Of a stretch of 61,409 nucleotides of DNA, positions 1-9,157 are shown one piece after another. Source of the stretch: an uncultured Clostridia bacterium. Lineage in GTDB: Bacteria > Bacillota > Clostridia > Lachnospirales > Lachnospiraceae. The number at the start of each line of letters is the position of its first letter. The first letter of the stretch is position 1. Location: assembly GCA_947643415.1 (NCBI GenBank), contig CANRWA010000019.1:1-61409 (forward strand). The letters run 5' to 3'. Made by a program: the position numbers and the translations under genes. The notes under the pieces are model-generated. The model was not told where the DNA came from and searched no databases. It worked only from the letters and a program-made list of their open reading frames with translations.

Positions 1-65
1 ACACTCATTTTTTGCAAACCCGCTATTTGTTACTTAACAGGAATGCTCCCTCTTCATTAAACACC

Positions 66-198
66 TCCAAACGAGTTATAAATATACAATAGCATAACTG
101 ACAATTTATGTCAAATTTTGCCCCCCTGTCGCTAGCAGTCCAAAACCAAAAAAAGTCAAAAGTTATACAATTGCAGGAGATCATACAACTCGTTTGGA
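66..198. repeat. Inverted repeat pair, candidate invertible promoter segment
   Basis: TCCAAACGAGTT at 66-77 has its exact reverse complement AACTCGTTTGGA at 187-198, and the match resumes for two bases after one mismatch on the inner side. The 109 bp between the arms contain a leftward promoter. This is the layout of an invertible promoter, but a 12-bp match at this spacing could occur once by chance in a window this long, and no arm-spacer-arm symmetry is visible. The recombinase gene at 12.7 kb has clearly different sites. Inference only. Confidence 0.35.
86..114 (-). promoter_or_regulatory. Leftward sigma-A-like promoter inside the inverted repeat
   Basis: On the minus strand, -35 TTGACA (109-114) is followed by a 17-bp spacer and -10 TATTGT (86-91). 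It points out of the left edge of the window, to a gene that cannot be seen. If the enclosing segment inverts, the promoter would instead point rightward, antisense to the last gene of the glycan operon. Confidence 0.5.
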
Positions 199-278
199 AT
201 ATTCTTTCATCTATAGTATTCATTTACAAGAATACAAAGAACAATAGGATAAAGCCCTATTCTCCTTTCCCATCACAA

Positions 279-1361
279 CTACTTCAAATGATTAATGATC
301 TTCAAAAAGGTTGACTTAACCCCATCACGGCGAAAAGATTCCACAACTTTCTGGCAGTTATTTTTTGATTTTCCTCCACTCAGCAAATGTTTTATCTGTG
401 CATTACTTAACGCAAATGGATCCTCAATGCTAAACATAACTTCATTATTTCCCCTGTATTTCACCCGCAGGGAATCCTCAATATCTTCACCGGAATAATA
501 TTTACTGTAGCTCCATGGTGTTTTTGAAACACCATCTGTATTGTTATCATCATGATGCTCCGAATAGTCTTTGTATAACTCCCGGAATGGATGCTCACCT
601 TCTGGCAGCCAGTCCCGCATGCACTTTTCAATTGTCGCACCATAACCAGAAAAATGGATAAAACGCAGGGGATCACCTTTCACAAAATACCTTCCATCTT
701 CTTCTGTCAATCCACAATCCAACAAAGACCATGTAGCAAAATCATATCCACGATGTTTAAATACCTCCACATCAAAAAAACAGGGAGCCAGATCGATCCA
801 TTTCTGGTCAGTAAAAATCCCTCTCTGGATATCATCATAACAAAATAAATATAATCGGTCTGCCCACCAGTTTATAAACCGGACTGCTTCTTCACTTCTG
901 TTTACAGCCAAAAAACCCAAATTGTAAACACCATGGGCAGTTGAAGATAACTCCATATCAATATTTCCAGGCTGCAGCAAATGCGGGCAGAGAACAATCG
1001 GCCTTGTATCTAACAGCTCCCTTAACTCAGTAAAATCAGAGTAGACATAACAATCCGGATCCAGATACACAAATTTATCCTCATCCGGATAATGATCTAT
1101 CATATATCGGAAAAACTGTCCCTTTACCGAAGTGGAAGCCTCAACAATGGCATGCTTATAAATGTACCTGTTAAAATTACCCTCCCACATGTCTTTTGAC
1201 AATATCACCTCATCAAAATAATCTGACTCCATAGATTCCGGGCATTCCCGTTCAGTCAGGCAAACCAAAAACCGTGCGTCCGGAATATTTCTTTTGACAG
1301 ATTCCGCCAAAGTTCTCGCCTTATGTGCATAATTGGTACAAATAGACGTAAATATTATCAT
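279..1361 (-). CDS. Glycosyltransferase, GT-A/GT8-like
   Basis: This 360-aa protein probably transfers a sugar from a nucleotide donor during surface-glycan assembly in the cytoplasm. It begins MIIFTSICTNYAHKART, typical of GT-A enzymes related to GT8, where an N-terminal strand is followed by movement along a chain. A DxD-like metal/nucleotide motif is visible in VYLDPDCYVYSD near residue 100, and a conserved HFSGYG segment lies near residue 240. It has no membrane segment. The start is supported by GGGGAG eight bases upstream. It is the last gene of the leftward glycan operon, 12 bp after the GT2 gene. Donor and acceptor cannot be read from sequence. Confidence 0.8.
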   Translation of the reverse strand: MIIFTSICTNYAHKARTLAESVKRNIPDARFLVCLTERECPESMESDYFDEVILSKDMWEGNFNRYIYKHAIVEASTSVKGQFFRYMIDHYPDEDKFVYLDPDCYVYSDFTELRELLDTRPIVLCPHLLQPGNIDMELSSTAHGVYNLGFLAVNRSEEAVRFINWWADRLYLFCYDDIQRGIFTDQKWIDLAPCFFDVEVFKHRGYDFATWSLLDCGLTEEDGRYFVKGDPLRFIHFSGYGATIEKCMRDWLPEGEHPFRELYKDYSEHHDDNNTDGVSKTPWSYSKYYSGEDIEDSLRVKYRGNNEVMFSIEDPFALSNAQIKHLLSGGKSKNNCQKVVESFRRDGVKSTFLKIINHLK

Positions 1362-1373
1362 ATATAATCTCCC

Positions 1374-2210
1374 CTAATCCGAAATAAACTTCTTTAATAT
1401 TTTTCCAACTATGGGCCACTTGTAATATCTCTGTACTTTCTCAAATATCTTTTCATATTTCATGCGTACAGCAATCTGCTCTATCAGGGCATCTCTAAGG
1501 ATTTTAGCATATTTTTCGCTGTTTTTCAAATAAAATTCCCTGTGATTATCATATATTTGACGATAGGTAGCCTGCATCTGCCCGCAGTCCGATTGAAAGC
1601 CTGTTGTACGTGACACTGTCTTAATCCGGTAGTAAAACAAAACCTCTGGTATCTGGTAAATCTCTTTCCCCAAACTGAGAATGGAAAGCCAGAAATCATA
1701 ATCCTCCATTCCTGCCAGCATTTTCGTATTAAATCCACCTGCAATTTTCCAGTCCTCCCGGTAAAAGAGGGCCGTGACAAACACAACATTATCTAAAAGC
1801 ATCTTTTCAAAAGAATATTGTGGCAGTTCCCATTTACCACTTCTCTCTCCAAACAATTCTGCCTCACAATAAACTACACCGATATTTTTATTATTTTCCA
1901 GAATGTGTACAGCCTTTTCTATGTAAGTCTTATCTATCCTGTCATCAGAATCCAAAGGCAGGATATATTTCCCGGATGCCCTTTCGATCCCATAATTTCT
2001 GGCTCCTGCCGGGCGCACATGATCCGTCTTGAGCAGAATGATCTTATCCCTTAAGCGTTCCAGAACATCTAATGTCTCTTGTTCATCCGAACCATCATCA
2101 ATCACTATCAGTTCTATATCCGGATAGGTCTGTGTAAAAACAGACTCAACTGCCTCTTCTATATATCTGCCATCATTATAGCATGGCATAATAACACTTA
2201 CTTTCTCCAT
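1374..2210 (-). CDS. Glycosyltransferase family 2
   Basis: A 278-aa inverting GT-A glycosyltransferase predicted to add one residue to the repeat unit or cap of the locus polysaccharide. The N-terminus MEKVSVIMPCYNDG and the VIDDGSDE strand form the nucleotide-binding fold; LPLDSDDR near residue 105 is the DxD motif that binds the metal and the nucleotide sugar; GMEDYDFWLS near residue 165 contains the ED of the catalytic base region. The start codon overlaps the 3' end of the upstream 588-aa gene by 13 bp, which indicates translational coupling. No membrane anchor is visible beyond a basic C-terminus. Confidence 0.88.
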   Translation of the reverse strand: MEKVSVIMPCYNDGRYIEEAVESVFTQTYPDIELIVIDDGSDEQETLDVLERLRDKIILLKTDHVRPAGARNYGIERASGKYILPLDSDDRIDKTYIEKAVHILENNKNIGVVYCEAELFGERSGKWELPQYSFEKMLLDNVVFVTALFYREDWKIAGGFNTKMLAGMEDYDFWLSILSLGKEIYQIPEVLFYYRIKTVSRTTGFQSDCGQMQATYRQIYDNHREFYLKNSEKYAKILRDALIEQIAVRMKYEKIFEKVQRYYKWPIVGKILKKFISD

Positions 2211-3964
2211 AATTTTTCCTTGATCCCTTTCACCTTTGCATATAGCCTGTACATCCTCGTTGACCGGATTCTCTCTAATGCTGCAGTTAATTCTGCATTA
2301 TTCTTTTCAAGGCCTGCACTGTAGTTTTCCAGTTGTTCCTTATCTGCCATCAATTGTATCTTATCACCTGTCAACTGTTCTTTTTCCATTATCAACTGCT
2401 CTTTTTCAGCCGTTAGCTGCAGCTTTTCACCTGTCAATTGTTCTTTTTCAACTGCAAGCTGCTCTCGTTCAGCCACCAATTGCCATTTCTCATCTTCTGC
2501 CGCCTGAACTTTTCCCTGATACATATATATCATGTCTCTTTTTTTATACATCTCCGACATGACAGCCTGATCCAGTTCATCATCCGTTATTCTTTTTATT
2601 TCTCCCGAAATAATGATCTCCGTCTCACCCTCTGCTTTTACTTCAGCCGGAATCTCCACACTATATCGGGGATCCAGATCAACGAATACATCCATCCCAT
2701 CCCTGCTGCACAGGGCATTTTGTGGCTGTATCTCCAACACATCATTATTCACTGCTGCCCTTTCTATCTTACAGGCCAGCATGACTCCCTCTGCCGGATC
2801 AAACCTTATCCCCCTGATTACCTTTCCTTCTTCTGCCGTTAACTGAATCTTCATCTCATAGGTTTCATTTTGCCCCAAAGTGAAACTTTCACTAAAAGAA
2901 TTCTCTGAATCATATCCATCTCCATAATCGATATATATGGTACGTCTTTGTTCAAATGATTTAGGAAGAATGCCAAATATATCATACTTCCCATTCTCTT
3001 TTTTGAAAAACTGATGCGTATACCCAAACTCGGTCCGTATCACTTCTGCCTGTGCCGGGTCATTCAGTACCTTATAGAGTAATTGAATACCAAACAGCCT
3101 CGTATAGGGAGGCATGCCCTCCTCTGTACATATCCTGCCAAATGCATATTCCGCCGAGAAAAATTCTTTCGTACAATATTCCTGTGCCTGCGGAAATATT
3201 GTAAGAAACTCCTCCCTGTCCTGAATTTCTACATATTCCTGAAGCATAAGATACAGTTCTACCGTTGACCGGATCTGGGTATCTGCCCGCATTCCACTGG
3301 TATTTTTTCCCTCGTTATGAATGCGGAATTTCACAAGACTGTCCGGCAGGACATAAATCTCATGCCTTTTACAAATCTGTATCCATTTTACATAGTCCGG
3401 GATCTGCTGCAATCCTTTACGAAAGAAATCGTCCTCTTCATACACGTCTTTCCTTACCAGAATACTTGGATGGCAAAGACAATTGCCCTGATAAAAAAAA
3501 TGATTCAACCACTGGAAACGTGTTTTGTTCTGAACTGAAAACAACCTGTAATAAAACCCATTCTCATCATGATACGGTTCCCCATTATCATCAATAGCAA
3601 CTGCATTTGTAAATACAACAGAATACTCTGGATGTTCTTCCAAAACATTAACCTGTTTTTGAAGTTTATCCGGCTCCCATATATCATCACTATGATGTAA
3701 TGCAATATAGTCCCCTGTAGCATAATTTTTTACTATATCATCAACACTTCCACCATGCCAGTTATAGCTATGATGCACGGTAACGATCTGGGGATATTTT
3801 TCCTTATATCTGCATATAATGTCCCATGAAGAATCCTGAGAACAATCATCTACGATGATAAATTCAAAATCCTTGTATGTCTGTCCCAGCACGCTCTCAA
3901 TACTCTGTGCCAGAAATTTCTCATGATTGTAGGATGTTAATACCACTGTTATCTTCATCTTCAT
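2198..3964 (-). CDS. Glycosyltransferase family 2 with C-terminal heptad-repeat coiled coil
   Basis: 588 aa. Residues 1-260 are a GT2 catalytic domain: ITVVLTSYNHEKF, IVDDCSQDSS, LHHSDDIW as the DxD-type motif. Residues about 270-480 form an all-beta region resembling accessory domains of polysaccharide enzymes. Residues about 490-545 are a run of near-perfect heptads of the type AEKEQLT, a long coiled coil. The C-terminus (RSTRMYRLYAKVKG) is basic and amphipathic, a likely membrane-binding tail. It sits directly downstream of wzt, 12 bp away. In ABC-transporter O-antigen systems the chain-capping protein WbdD uses a coiled coil as a molecular ruler with a membrane-binding end; a similar role here is inference. 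Start could also be the ATG at 3958. Confidence 0.85.
   Translation of the reverse strand: MKMKITVVLTSYNHEKFLAQSIESVLGQTYKDFEFIIVDDCSQDSSWDIICRYKEKYPQIVTVHHSYNWHGGSVDDIVKNYATGDYIALHHSDDIWEPDKLQKQVNVLEEHPEYSVVFTNAVAIDDNGEPYHDENGFYYRLFSVQNKTRFQWLNHFFYQGNCLCHPSILVRKDVYEEDDFFRKGLQQIPDYVKWIQICKRHEIYVLPDSLVKFRIHNEGKNTSGMRADTQIRSTVELYLMLQEYVEIQDREEFLTIFPQAQEYCTKEFFSAEYAFGRICTEEGMPPYTRLFGIQLLYKVLNDPAQAEVIRTEFGYTHQFFKKENGKYDIFGILPKSFEQRRTIYIDYGDGYDSENSFSESFTLGQNETYEMKIQLTAEEGKVIRGIRFDPAEGVMLACKIERAAVNNDVLEIQPQNALCSRDGMDVFVDLDPRYSVEIPAEVKAEGETEIIISGEIKRITDDELDQAVMSEMYKKRDMIYMYQGKVQAAEDEKWQLVAEREQLAVEKEQLTGEKLQLTAEKEQLIMEKEQLTGDKIQLMADKEQLENYSAGLEKNNAELTAALERIRSTRMYRLYAKVKGIKEKLWRK
2325..2490 (-). repeat. 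Tandem 21-bp coding repeats (heptad minisatellite)
   Basis: About seven consecutive 21-bp units encode the heptads EREQLAV, EKEQLTG, EKLQLTA, EKEQLIM, EKEQLTG, DKIQLMA and DKEQLEN. At DNA level the units share cores such as caactgttctttttc on the plus strand. Gain or loss of units keeps the frame and would lengthen or shorten the coiled coil by 7 residues each. Boundaries are approximate because the units diverge at both ends. Confidence 0.75.
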
Positions 3965-3976
3965 CTACCCTATCCG

Positions 3977-5341
3977 TCAGTCAGTTCTGACCTTTTCTAT
4001 ATTCACGTTATTGGGTATATATACCTTATCCCAAAGTTTATCTCTCTGATTCTCCGCCACAGAAAATACTGCAGCATTTTCCATATATGCCAAAAAAAGT
4101 GCCGAACGGTTTTTAATAACCGGCTTTGACGCAAGAATGGTAACATTATAATTTCCCTCAACTAACGGCAGCCTGGTTACAAACTCAATATCATAAACCT
4201 CTCCTCTTTTGCCACTAATGAGATCTTTTCCTTCCATCTTTGTCGAACTCCCTAAAAGCTCTGTACTTTTGTCATCGCGGATATGATAGGCCACCACAAA
4301 CTCCGCATCTTCATTCACTACCAGTCTTGTCCATATTCTTATCTCCTGATCATATTCAAATGAGATTATCTCCTCACCTTTTTCATTCATCAGCTTCATA
4401 TCTAAAAAAACAACACTGCCTGTCCCCTCTAAAAATCGCTCCGTTTTTTTCATAAATACAGGATTCATATACTTTTTTACTAATTCTGGTGCTTCCGCCT
4501 TTTTGTGCACTACCGTCTGTGCATCATCTGTCTCTTCATCTGTTTTCGCTGAAATATTTTCCTGATTCTGCTCCTGTTCTTCAATCTTCAGATGCTCTTC
4601 ATTCATATTTGCACGGATTTTCCGCAAATAAATATCTGCCAGTTCCTCTGCCGGCCCCTCCATGATCTTTATGCCATCCTCAAGATAAATGCAGCGCTGG
4701 CAAAGCCGCTTTACTGTGTTCATATCATGTGTCACAAATAAGACCGTCGCCCCCGAATTCATGATCTGATGCATCCGTGCCATACATTTTGCCTGGAAAG
4801 CAGCATCACCAACAGAAAGGGCTTCATCAACGATCAATATATCCGGGTCCGAATATACTGCAACAGCAAATGCCAATCTCACATACATACCACTGGAATA
4901 GTTTTTTACAGGCTGGTCAATAAAATCCCCGATTCCGGCAAAGTCCGCAATATCATCGATCCTTTTTCCCATTTCCTCCCGTGTTACCCTGTTCAATGTA
5001 CCACTCAGGTAAATATTCTCCACTCCTGTATATTCTGGATTAAAACCGGCGCCGAGCTCCAACAGGGCCGAGATCCTTCCGTTCACCATCACACTTCCGG
5101 CTGACGCATTGAGTACTCCGGTAATGATCTTAAGCATTGTTGATTTGCCACTGCCATTTCTGCCAATGATCCCAACAATCTCTCCCTTTTTTACCTGAAA
5201 ACTTACATCATCCAACGCATTAAACTCTTTATACTTTGGCTTTGCAAAAGGAAATAATCCCTCTATGATCCTTCTCTTATTATTTTCATATAATTTATAT
5301 GTCTTTGTCAAATGATCTACACGAATTGCAAGTTCTTCCAT
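3977..5341 (-). CDS. wzt: Polysaccharide ABC transporter ATPase, Wzt type with glycan-binding domain
   Basis: 454 aa. It energises export of a finished lipid-linked polysaccharide across the membrane with the Wzm-like permease encoded just upstream. Walker A is GRNGSGKST, the signature is NYSSGMYVRLAFA, and Walker B is DILIVDEALS with the H-loop FVTHDMN; the ATPase domain ends near residue 240. An acidic linker (about 245-310) leads to a C-terminal beta-sandwich (about 320-450) matching the Wzt carbohydrate-binding domain. In known systems that domain recognises a modified non-reducing end. I chose the ATG at 5341 because GAGGT lies seven bases upstream; the longer frame to 5371 has no ribosome binding site and would overlap the permease. 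Confidence 0.92.
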   Translation of the reverse strand: MEELAIRVDHLTKTYKLYENNKRRIIEGLFPFAKPKYKEFNALDDVSFQVKKGEIVGIIGRNGSGKSTMLKIITGVLNASAGSVMVNGRISALLELGAGFNPEYTGVENIYLSGTLNRVTREEMGKRIDDIADFAGIGDFIDQPVKNYSSGMYVRLAFAVAVYSDPDILIVDEALSVGDAAFQAKCMARMHQIMNSGATVLFVTHDMNTVKRLCQRCIYLEDGIKIMEGPAEELADIYLRKIRANMNEEHLKIEEQEQNQENISAKTDEETDDAQTVVHKKAEAPELVKKYMNPVFMKKTERFLEGTGSVVFLDMKLMNEKGEEIISFEYDQEIRIWTRLVVNEDAEFVVAYHIRDDKSTELLGSSTKMEGKDLISGKRGEVYDIEFVTRLPLVEGNYNVTILASKPVIKNRSALFLAYMENAAVFSVAENQRDKLWDKVYIPNNVNIEKVRTD

Positions 5342-5354
5342 AATTACCTCATTC

Positions 5355-6158
5355 CTATAACATATCTGCAAACTGCGGTCTCAATCTATGAAATACATAT
5401 GCCCCAATAATCAGCATGATTATTGTAAACAGCCAAAAATATAATGTCAGGACAGGATGTTCCCAGAACCACACATGTGCGGAAAAAGTCTCCCTATACC
5501 CCACACATACATAATACATGGGATTCAATTTCACTATCATCTGAACATTGACCGGCAGTGTGCTTGGGTCCCAGATCAGTGGTGTTGCCCAAAAACCCAC
5601 CTGTACGATCAGGGAAATAATATTTAGTATATCCCTGGAAAAAACAGCCAGCGCTGACATTGTCCATGTTATGCCAAGTAACAAAGCGACTGTACATATA
5701 TAATAATAAACAACCTGAATATTATATATGCTTGGATACCATCCATAGACACAGTAAATGAAAAAGATAAATACAATAAAGAAAAAATGGACAAAACTGG
5801 ATGAAATTATCTTTACAACTGGCAATGAACTAACACGAAACTGCATATTTTTCACAAGATATGAATAATCAAATATGCATCCTGAACCAGCTCCCAGTGC
5901 ATCTGTAAAGAAATTCCAGGAAAGAAATGCCGGGATATACCATAAGATAAACGGAACATCCTCTACCGGCATAGATCGGAATCCCACCTGAAATACATAC
6001 CACAAAACCATTATGACGGTCAGAGGCAATACAAATGCCCATGCTATGCCAAGAAGTGAGTTGGTGTATTTTGATTTAAAATCATTTTTGGCAAGATCAA
6101 TAATGATCTTTCTTTCTCCTAACAACCCTCTGCAAAAATTATACAATCCTTTTAACAT
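5355..6158 (-). CDS. wzm: Polysaccharide ABC transporter permease, Wzm/TagG type
   Basis: 267 aa, ABC-2 family inner-membrane permease that forms the channel for the exported glycan. About six transmembrane segments are visible, starting with LGIAWAFVLPLTVIMVLWYVF. The N-terminal KNDFKSKYTNSLLGIAW motif and the segment LIWDPSTLPV followed by NPMYYVCVGYRE are typical of the TagG/Wzm branch. It lies between the DegT aminotransferase (14 bp gap) and wzt (13 bp gap), as in most such loci. Its pairing with a Wzt carrying a glycan-binding domain implies export of a completed chain rather than of repeat units. Confidence 0.93.
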   Translation of the reverse strand: MLKGLYNFCRGLLGERKIIIDLAKNDFKSKYTNSLLGIAWAFVLPLTVIMVLWYVFQVGFRSMPVEDVPFILWYIPAFLSWNFFTDALGAGSGCIFDYSYLVKNMQFRVSSLPVVKIISSSFVHFFFIVFIFFIYCVYGWYPSIYNIQVVYYYICTVALLLGITWTMSALAVFSRDILNIISLIVQVGFWATPLIWDPSTLPVNVQMIVKLNPMYYVCVGYRETFSAHVWFWEHPVLTLYFWLFTIIMLIIGAYVFHRLRPQFADML

Positions 6159-6172
6159 ATGTTTTCCCCTAT

Positions 6173-7282
6173 CTATCTTGTCAATCTACGTATAATACCA
6201 CATATTCTTTTCACTGTATCTAACGCTAAATCTGCATATACCGGCAATGTCAGTATACGTCTTGCAATGTCCAATGCTATCGGTGTCTGGCTGGCGTCAA
6301 ACATCTGACAATAGCAGTCATATGCATTAGTGAGGGGATAAAAATATTTTCTGGTATAAATTTTTTCTTCCATTAGACTCTTAAACACTTCATCCCTGTT
6401 TCTTCCAAACTCTTCCTCATTAATTACAACCGGAAAATATGCATAATTACTTTTTACATCTTTCTGTCCTCTAAACAGCTTAATTCCCTTTATATCTGAA
6501 AGTCCATCTATATATGTTTCACAAACCCTTTCCCGTCTTGCGATATCCTGCTCTATATAACGCAGGTTGCACAAGCCCATTGCTGCCTGAAATTCATTCA
6601 TCTTTGCGTTTGCGCCAACAAAATCTACTGTTTCCTGACCCCGTATGCCGAAATTCTTTAACCGGTACAAATCCAGTCCATACTCTTCATCATTAAAACA
6701 GACCGCACCACCCTCAATCGTATGAAACACTTTCGTAGCATGAAAACTAAATATAGAGGCATCACCAAATGCTCCAATACCTTTGCCTTTATATTCCTCA
6801 CCAAATGCATGTGCAGCATCATATACCACTTTTAAATCATATTTATGCGCTATTTCCTCTATCTTATTCACATCACATATATTGCCATACACATGCACTG
6901 GCAATATTGCCGTTGTATTCTCCGTGACCAAACTTTCAATCTTCTCAGCGTCTATCGTATAAGTCTGTGGGTCAATGTCACAAAATACCGGTGTCAGGCC
7001 ATTTCTCACAATCGCATGGGTCGTCGAAGCAAATGTAAATGGCGTCGTAATAACCTCACCTGTCAGACGCAACGCCTGAAGCGCCAGTTCCAATGCCATA
7101 TGGCCATTGACCATCAATGAGACCTGACTGACTTTCAGATAATGCCGCAGTTCTTTTTCCAACTGATTATGCTTCACCCCCATATTCGTCAGGCGATGTG
7201 TATCCCACAGTTCCTTTATCTCTTCTATATATTCTTCCATTGGCGGCATTGATGGTTTTGTAACCCATATCTCTTCACTCAT
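6173..7282 (-). CDS. DegT/DnrJ/EryC1-type sugar aminotransferase
   Basis: 369 aa, PLP-dependent fold-type I enzyme of the family that aminates keto-sugars of nucleotide donors. The internal aldimine lysine is in SFHATKVFHTIEGGAVCF near residue 182; upstream are the conserved ITTPFTFASTTHAI, LPVHVYGN and VVYDAAHAFGEE segments, the last holding the Asp that contacts the PLP ring. Full family length. Its presence means the exported glycan contains at least one amino(-deoxy) sugar. The exact substrate (for example a dTDP- or UDP-4-keto-6-deoxyhexose) cannot be assigned, and the matching dehydratase is not in the window. It sits 10 bp downstream of a GT2 gene. Confidence 0.9.
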   Translation of the reverse strand: MSEEIWVTKPSMPPMEEYIEEIKELWDTHRLTNMGVKHNQLEKELRHYLKVSQVSLMVNGHMALELALQALRLTGEVITTPFTFASTTHAIVRNGLTPVFCDIDPQTYTIDAEKIESLVTENTTAILPVHVYGNICDVNKIEEIAHKYDLKVVYDAAHAFGEEYKGKGIGAFGDASIFSFHATKVFHTIEGGAVCFNDEEYGLDLYRLKNFGIRGQETVDFVGANAKMNEFQAAMGLCNLRYIEQDIARRERVCETYIDGLSDIKGIKLFRGQKDVKSNYAYFPVVINEEEFGRNRDEVFKSLMEEKIYTRKYFYPLTNAYDCYCQMFDASQTPIALDIARRILTLPVYADLALDTVKRICGIIRRLTR

Positions 7283-7292
7283 GATTGCTGCC

Positions 7293-8132
7293 TCACCTCT
7301 CCCCCAGGAATACCACCCTGAAAAACATCCTCAAATATCGAATAAATCCTTTATCCTTATATTCTCTTATAACAAAGACCATATCACGGTTTACATCCTC
7401 TACGGATAGGGTGACACCATACTTCTTAAATTTTGCATGCAAAGGCTCCAGATATTTTTTTAAGTCCGCAGAGCGGTCTTGCTTATCCTTTTTCCTGTAT
7501 GGTGTATGATAGCACGATGTAACCTGATCCACAAAACTATAATCTGTATGTGTAGAATATCTTACCCACAGATCCCAGTCCTCCAACGTGTCAAGCTGTC
7601 TGTCAAACCCTCCCCATTCCTCATATAAACTTCTATGAAACATAATACTTTGGATAGGAATATAATTTGATGTATATAACAACAGCCTATTAAAAGGCTG
7701 GCGAAATCTTATCATCTTCTTTTTAACCTTAAAACAGTAGGGATTCTCTGTTCTGACGACAATCTGGTGTTCCTCTGCCACAGCATAAGCCGCCCCCGTC
7801 CCTTCCTTTAAAAGAATATTTACCAACAGTTTCACATGATCCGGGAAGAAACAGTCATCATCATCCAGAAAGTTTATATACTGTCCTGAAGCCAACTCCA
7901 GTCCACGGTTGCCTGCCGTGCATCTGCCGACTTTGCTGCCTGTAGCCTCATATATATAATCAAGCCCTGCAAACTCAGTAGCCAGCATCCCTTCCGCTTT
8001 GTTTTCGCCATCTTCAATAATGACCACCTGTATATCTTTATATGTCTGCTCCCTTATGCTGTTTAACGCTGTTTTCAACACCTCCGGCCGCTGGCAGGTT
8101 CTGATAATAACTGAGACTAATGGTTGCTGCAT
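7293..8132 (-). CDS. Glycosyltransferase family 2
   Basis: 279 aa, one GT-A domain. Visible motifs are VSVIIRTCQRPE at the N-terminus, VVIIEDGENK, INFLDDDDCF as the acidic DxD-type motif near residue 93, and LDTLEDWDLWVRY near residue 185 as the catalytic ED region. A short basic C-terminal tail may associate with the membrane. Predicted cytoplasmic sugar transfer to the lipid-linked chain. It follows the sulfotransferase gene after a 106-bp gap and precedes the aminotransferase by 10 bp. Confidence 0.85.
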   Translation of the reverse strand: MQQPLVSVIIRTCQRPEVLKTALNSIREQTYKDIQVVIIEDGENKAEGMLATEFAGLDYIYEATGSKVGRCTAGNRGLELASGQYINFLDDDDCFFPDHVKLLVNILLKEGTGAAYAVAEEHQIVVRTENPYCFKVKKKMIRFRQPFNRLLLYTSNYIPIQSIMFHRSLYEEWGGFDRQLDTLEDWDLWVRYSTHTDYSFVDQVTSCYHTPYRKKDKQDRSADLKKYLEPLHAKFKKYGVTLSVEDVNRDMVFVIREYKDKGFIRYLRMFFRVVFLGER

Positions 8133-8238
8133 TCTCTCTGCTCCAGTCTTCTTTCAAAATAAACTCGATTTTCTATGCAATTTTATCATTCTTTATGAGC
8201 TTTGTCAAATATAGCAGACAGGGGGACTTTATATTGAA

Positions 8239-9057
8239 CTAATACCCCAATTTTTTTGCTTCGCTAAAATCTGTCAGATCCATAGCAATCTTATTGCGAA
8301 TATCTGATGGTAAATAATATTTCCGTTTTCTCTCTTGATTTTTTTTGCGATAGACACCATAACTACTTTCAACTGTCTTACTTTGTGACAATCGAATAAA
8401 TTCCTTTGTCTGTTCAGTAAATGGCATTTTAGCAAATGCATATATTTTTTTTGCCACATAACATGCATCCGACTCCAGATCCTCATATCGAACCATTTCG
8501 AAATTTTGTGGATACCTCTTCTGCATATCAAAACACATTTTAATAAATTCTTTCCATTTATTATAGCCAAAATAATTTTCAGGTCGATATTCATTTTTAC
8601 TAGCAGCAAAATTCCATTCTTCATATATATTCCATTCAGGATTATATTCTGAAGGAGCATTAATCCATGATTCTAATACATCATATGGATTGCGAATAAT
8701 TCCAATAATCTTAATTTCTCTATATTTTTGTAATAATAATGGAATTGTATAAAGATATCTCACCTCCTTATATGCCAAAATGGAAGCGTTTTCTTGTTTC
8801 ATATGAAATAAAGGATATATACCATTCTCTCTTTTATCTGTCTGATTCAAAAAGTCATCTTTGTTTTCAAGATATAATTCCTCGAAAAAATTTTTAATCT
8901 CCTCTTTCGTTGTTTCAGTTGTAATTCGATTTTTGAAACGATAGGAAAACAATGGCTGAAAGCGAAACACCGTTTCGGGACAACTATCTAAAATTTGTCC
9001 CAACCATGATGTTCCTGAACGTGGAACTCCATATAAAGCAACTACATCTGTAAACAT
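8239..9057 (-). CDS. PAPS-dependent sulfotransferase
   Basis: 272 aa. It resembles the P-loop sulfotransferase family, which moves sulfate from 3'-phosphoadenylyl sulfate to a hydroxyl of a sugar or other acceptor. The 5'-phosphosulfate-binding loop is LYGVPRSGTSWL near residue 10 and the 3'-phosphate-binding motif is IIGIIRNPYDVLESW near residue 125. The ATG at 9057 is preceded by GAGAGG, a better start than the GTG at 9066. It has markedly low GC compared with the sugar-nucleotide genes further along. Its place between the ATP-grasp gene and a GT2 inside a glycan-export operon implies a sulfated polysaccharide; no PAPS synthesis genes are in this window. Confidence 0.85.
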   Translation of the reverse strand: MFTDVVALYGVPRSGTSWLGQILDSCPETVFRFQPLFSYRFKNRITTETTKEEIKNFFEELYLENKDDFLNQTDKRENGIYPLFHMKQENASILAYKEVRYLYTIPLLLQKYREIKIIGIIRNPYDVLESWINAPSEYNPEWNIYEEWNFAASKNEYRPENYFGYNKWKEFIKMCFDMQKRYPQNFEMVRYEDLESDACYVAKKIYAFAKMPFTEQTKEFIRLSQSKTVESSYGVYRKKNQERKRKYYLPSDIRNKIAMDLTDFSEAKKLGY

Positions 9058-9157
9058 ATTTTTCACCTCTCTTTTACTGCGTTTCCTTCCGTAAGCCTTA
9101 ATGAACTCCTCCTCTGGCTACTTCGAGCTGGTCCGCACACATCTCCATTGCCAATAA

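Larger units (their letters stand above)
1..278. other. Intergenic left edge with inverted repeat and promoter
   Basis: I see no convincing gene here. The stretch lies downstream of the leftward glycan operon. It contains a perfect 12-bp inverted repeat (66-77 and 187-198) enclosing a leftward promoter, described separately. The short reading frames across it look like chance frames, without a convincing ribosome binding site or recognisable product. Confidence 0.6.
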
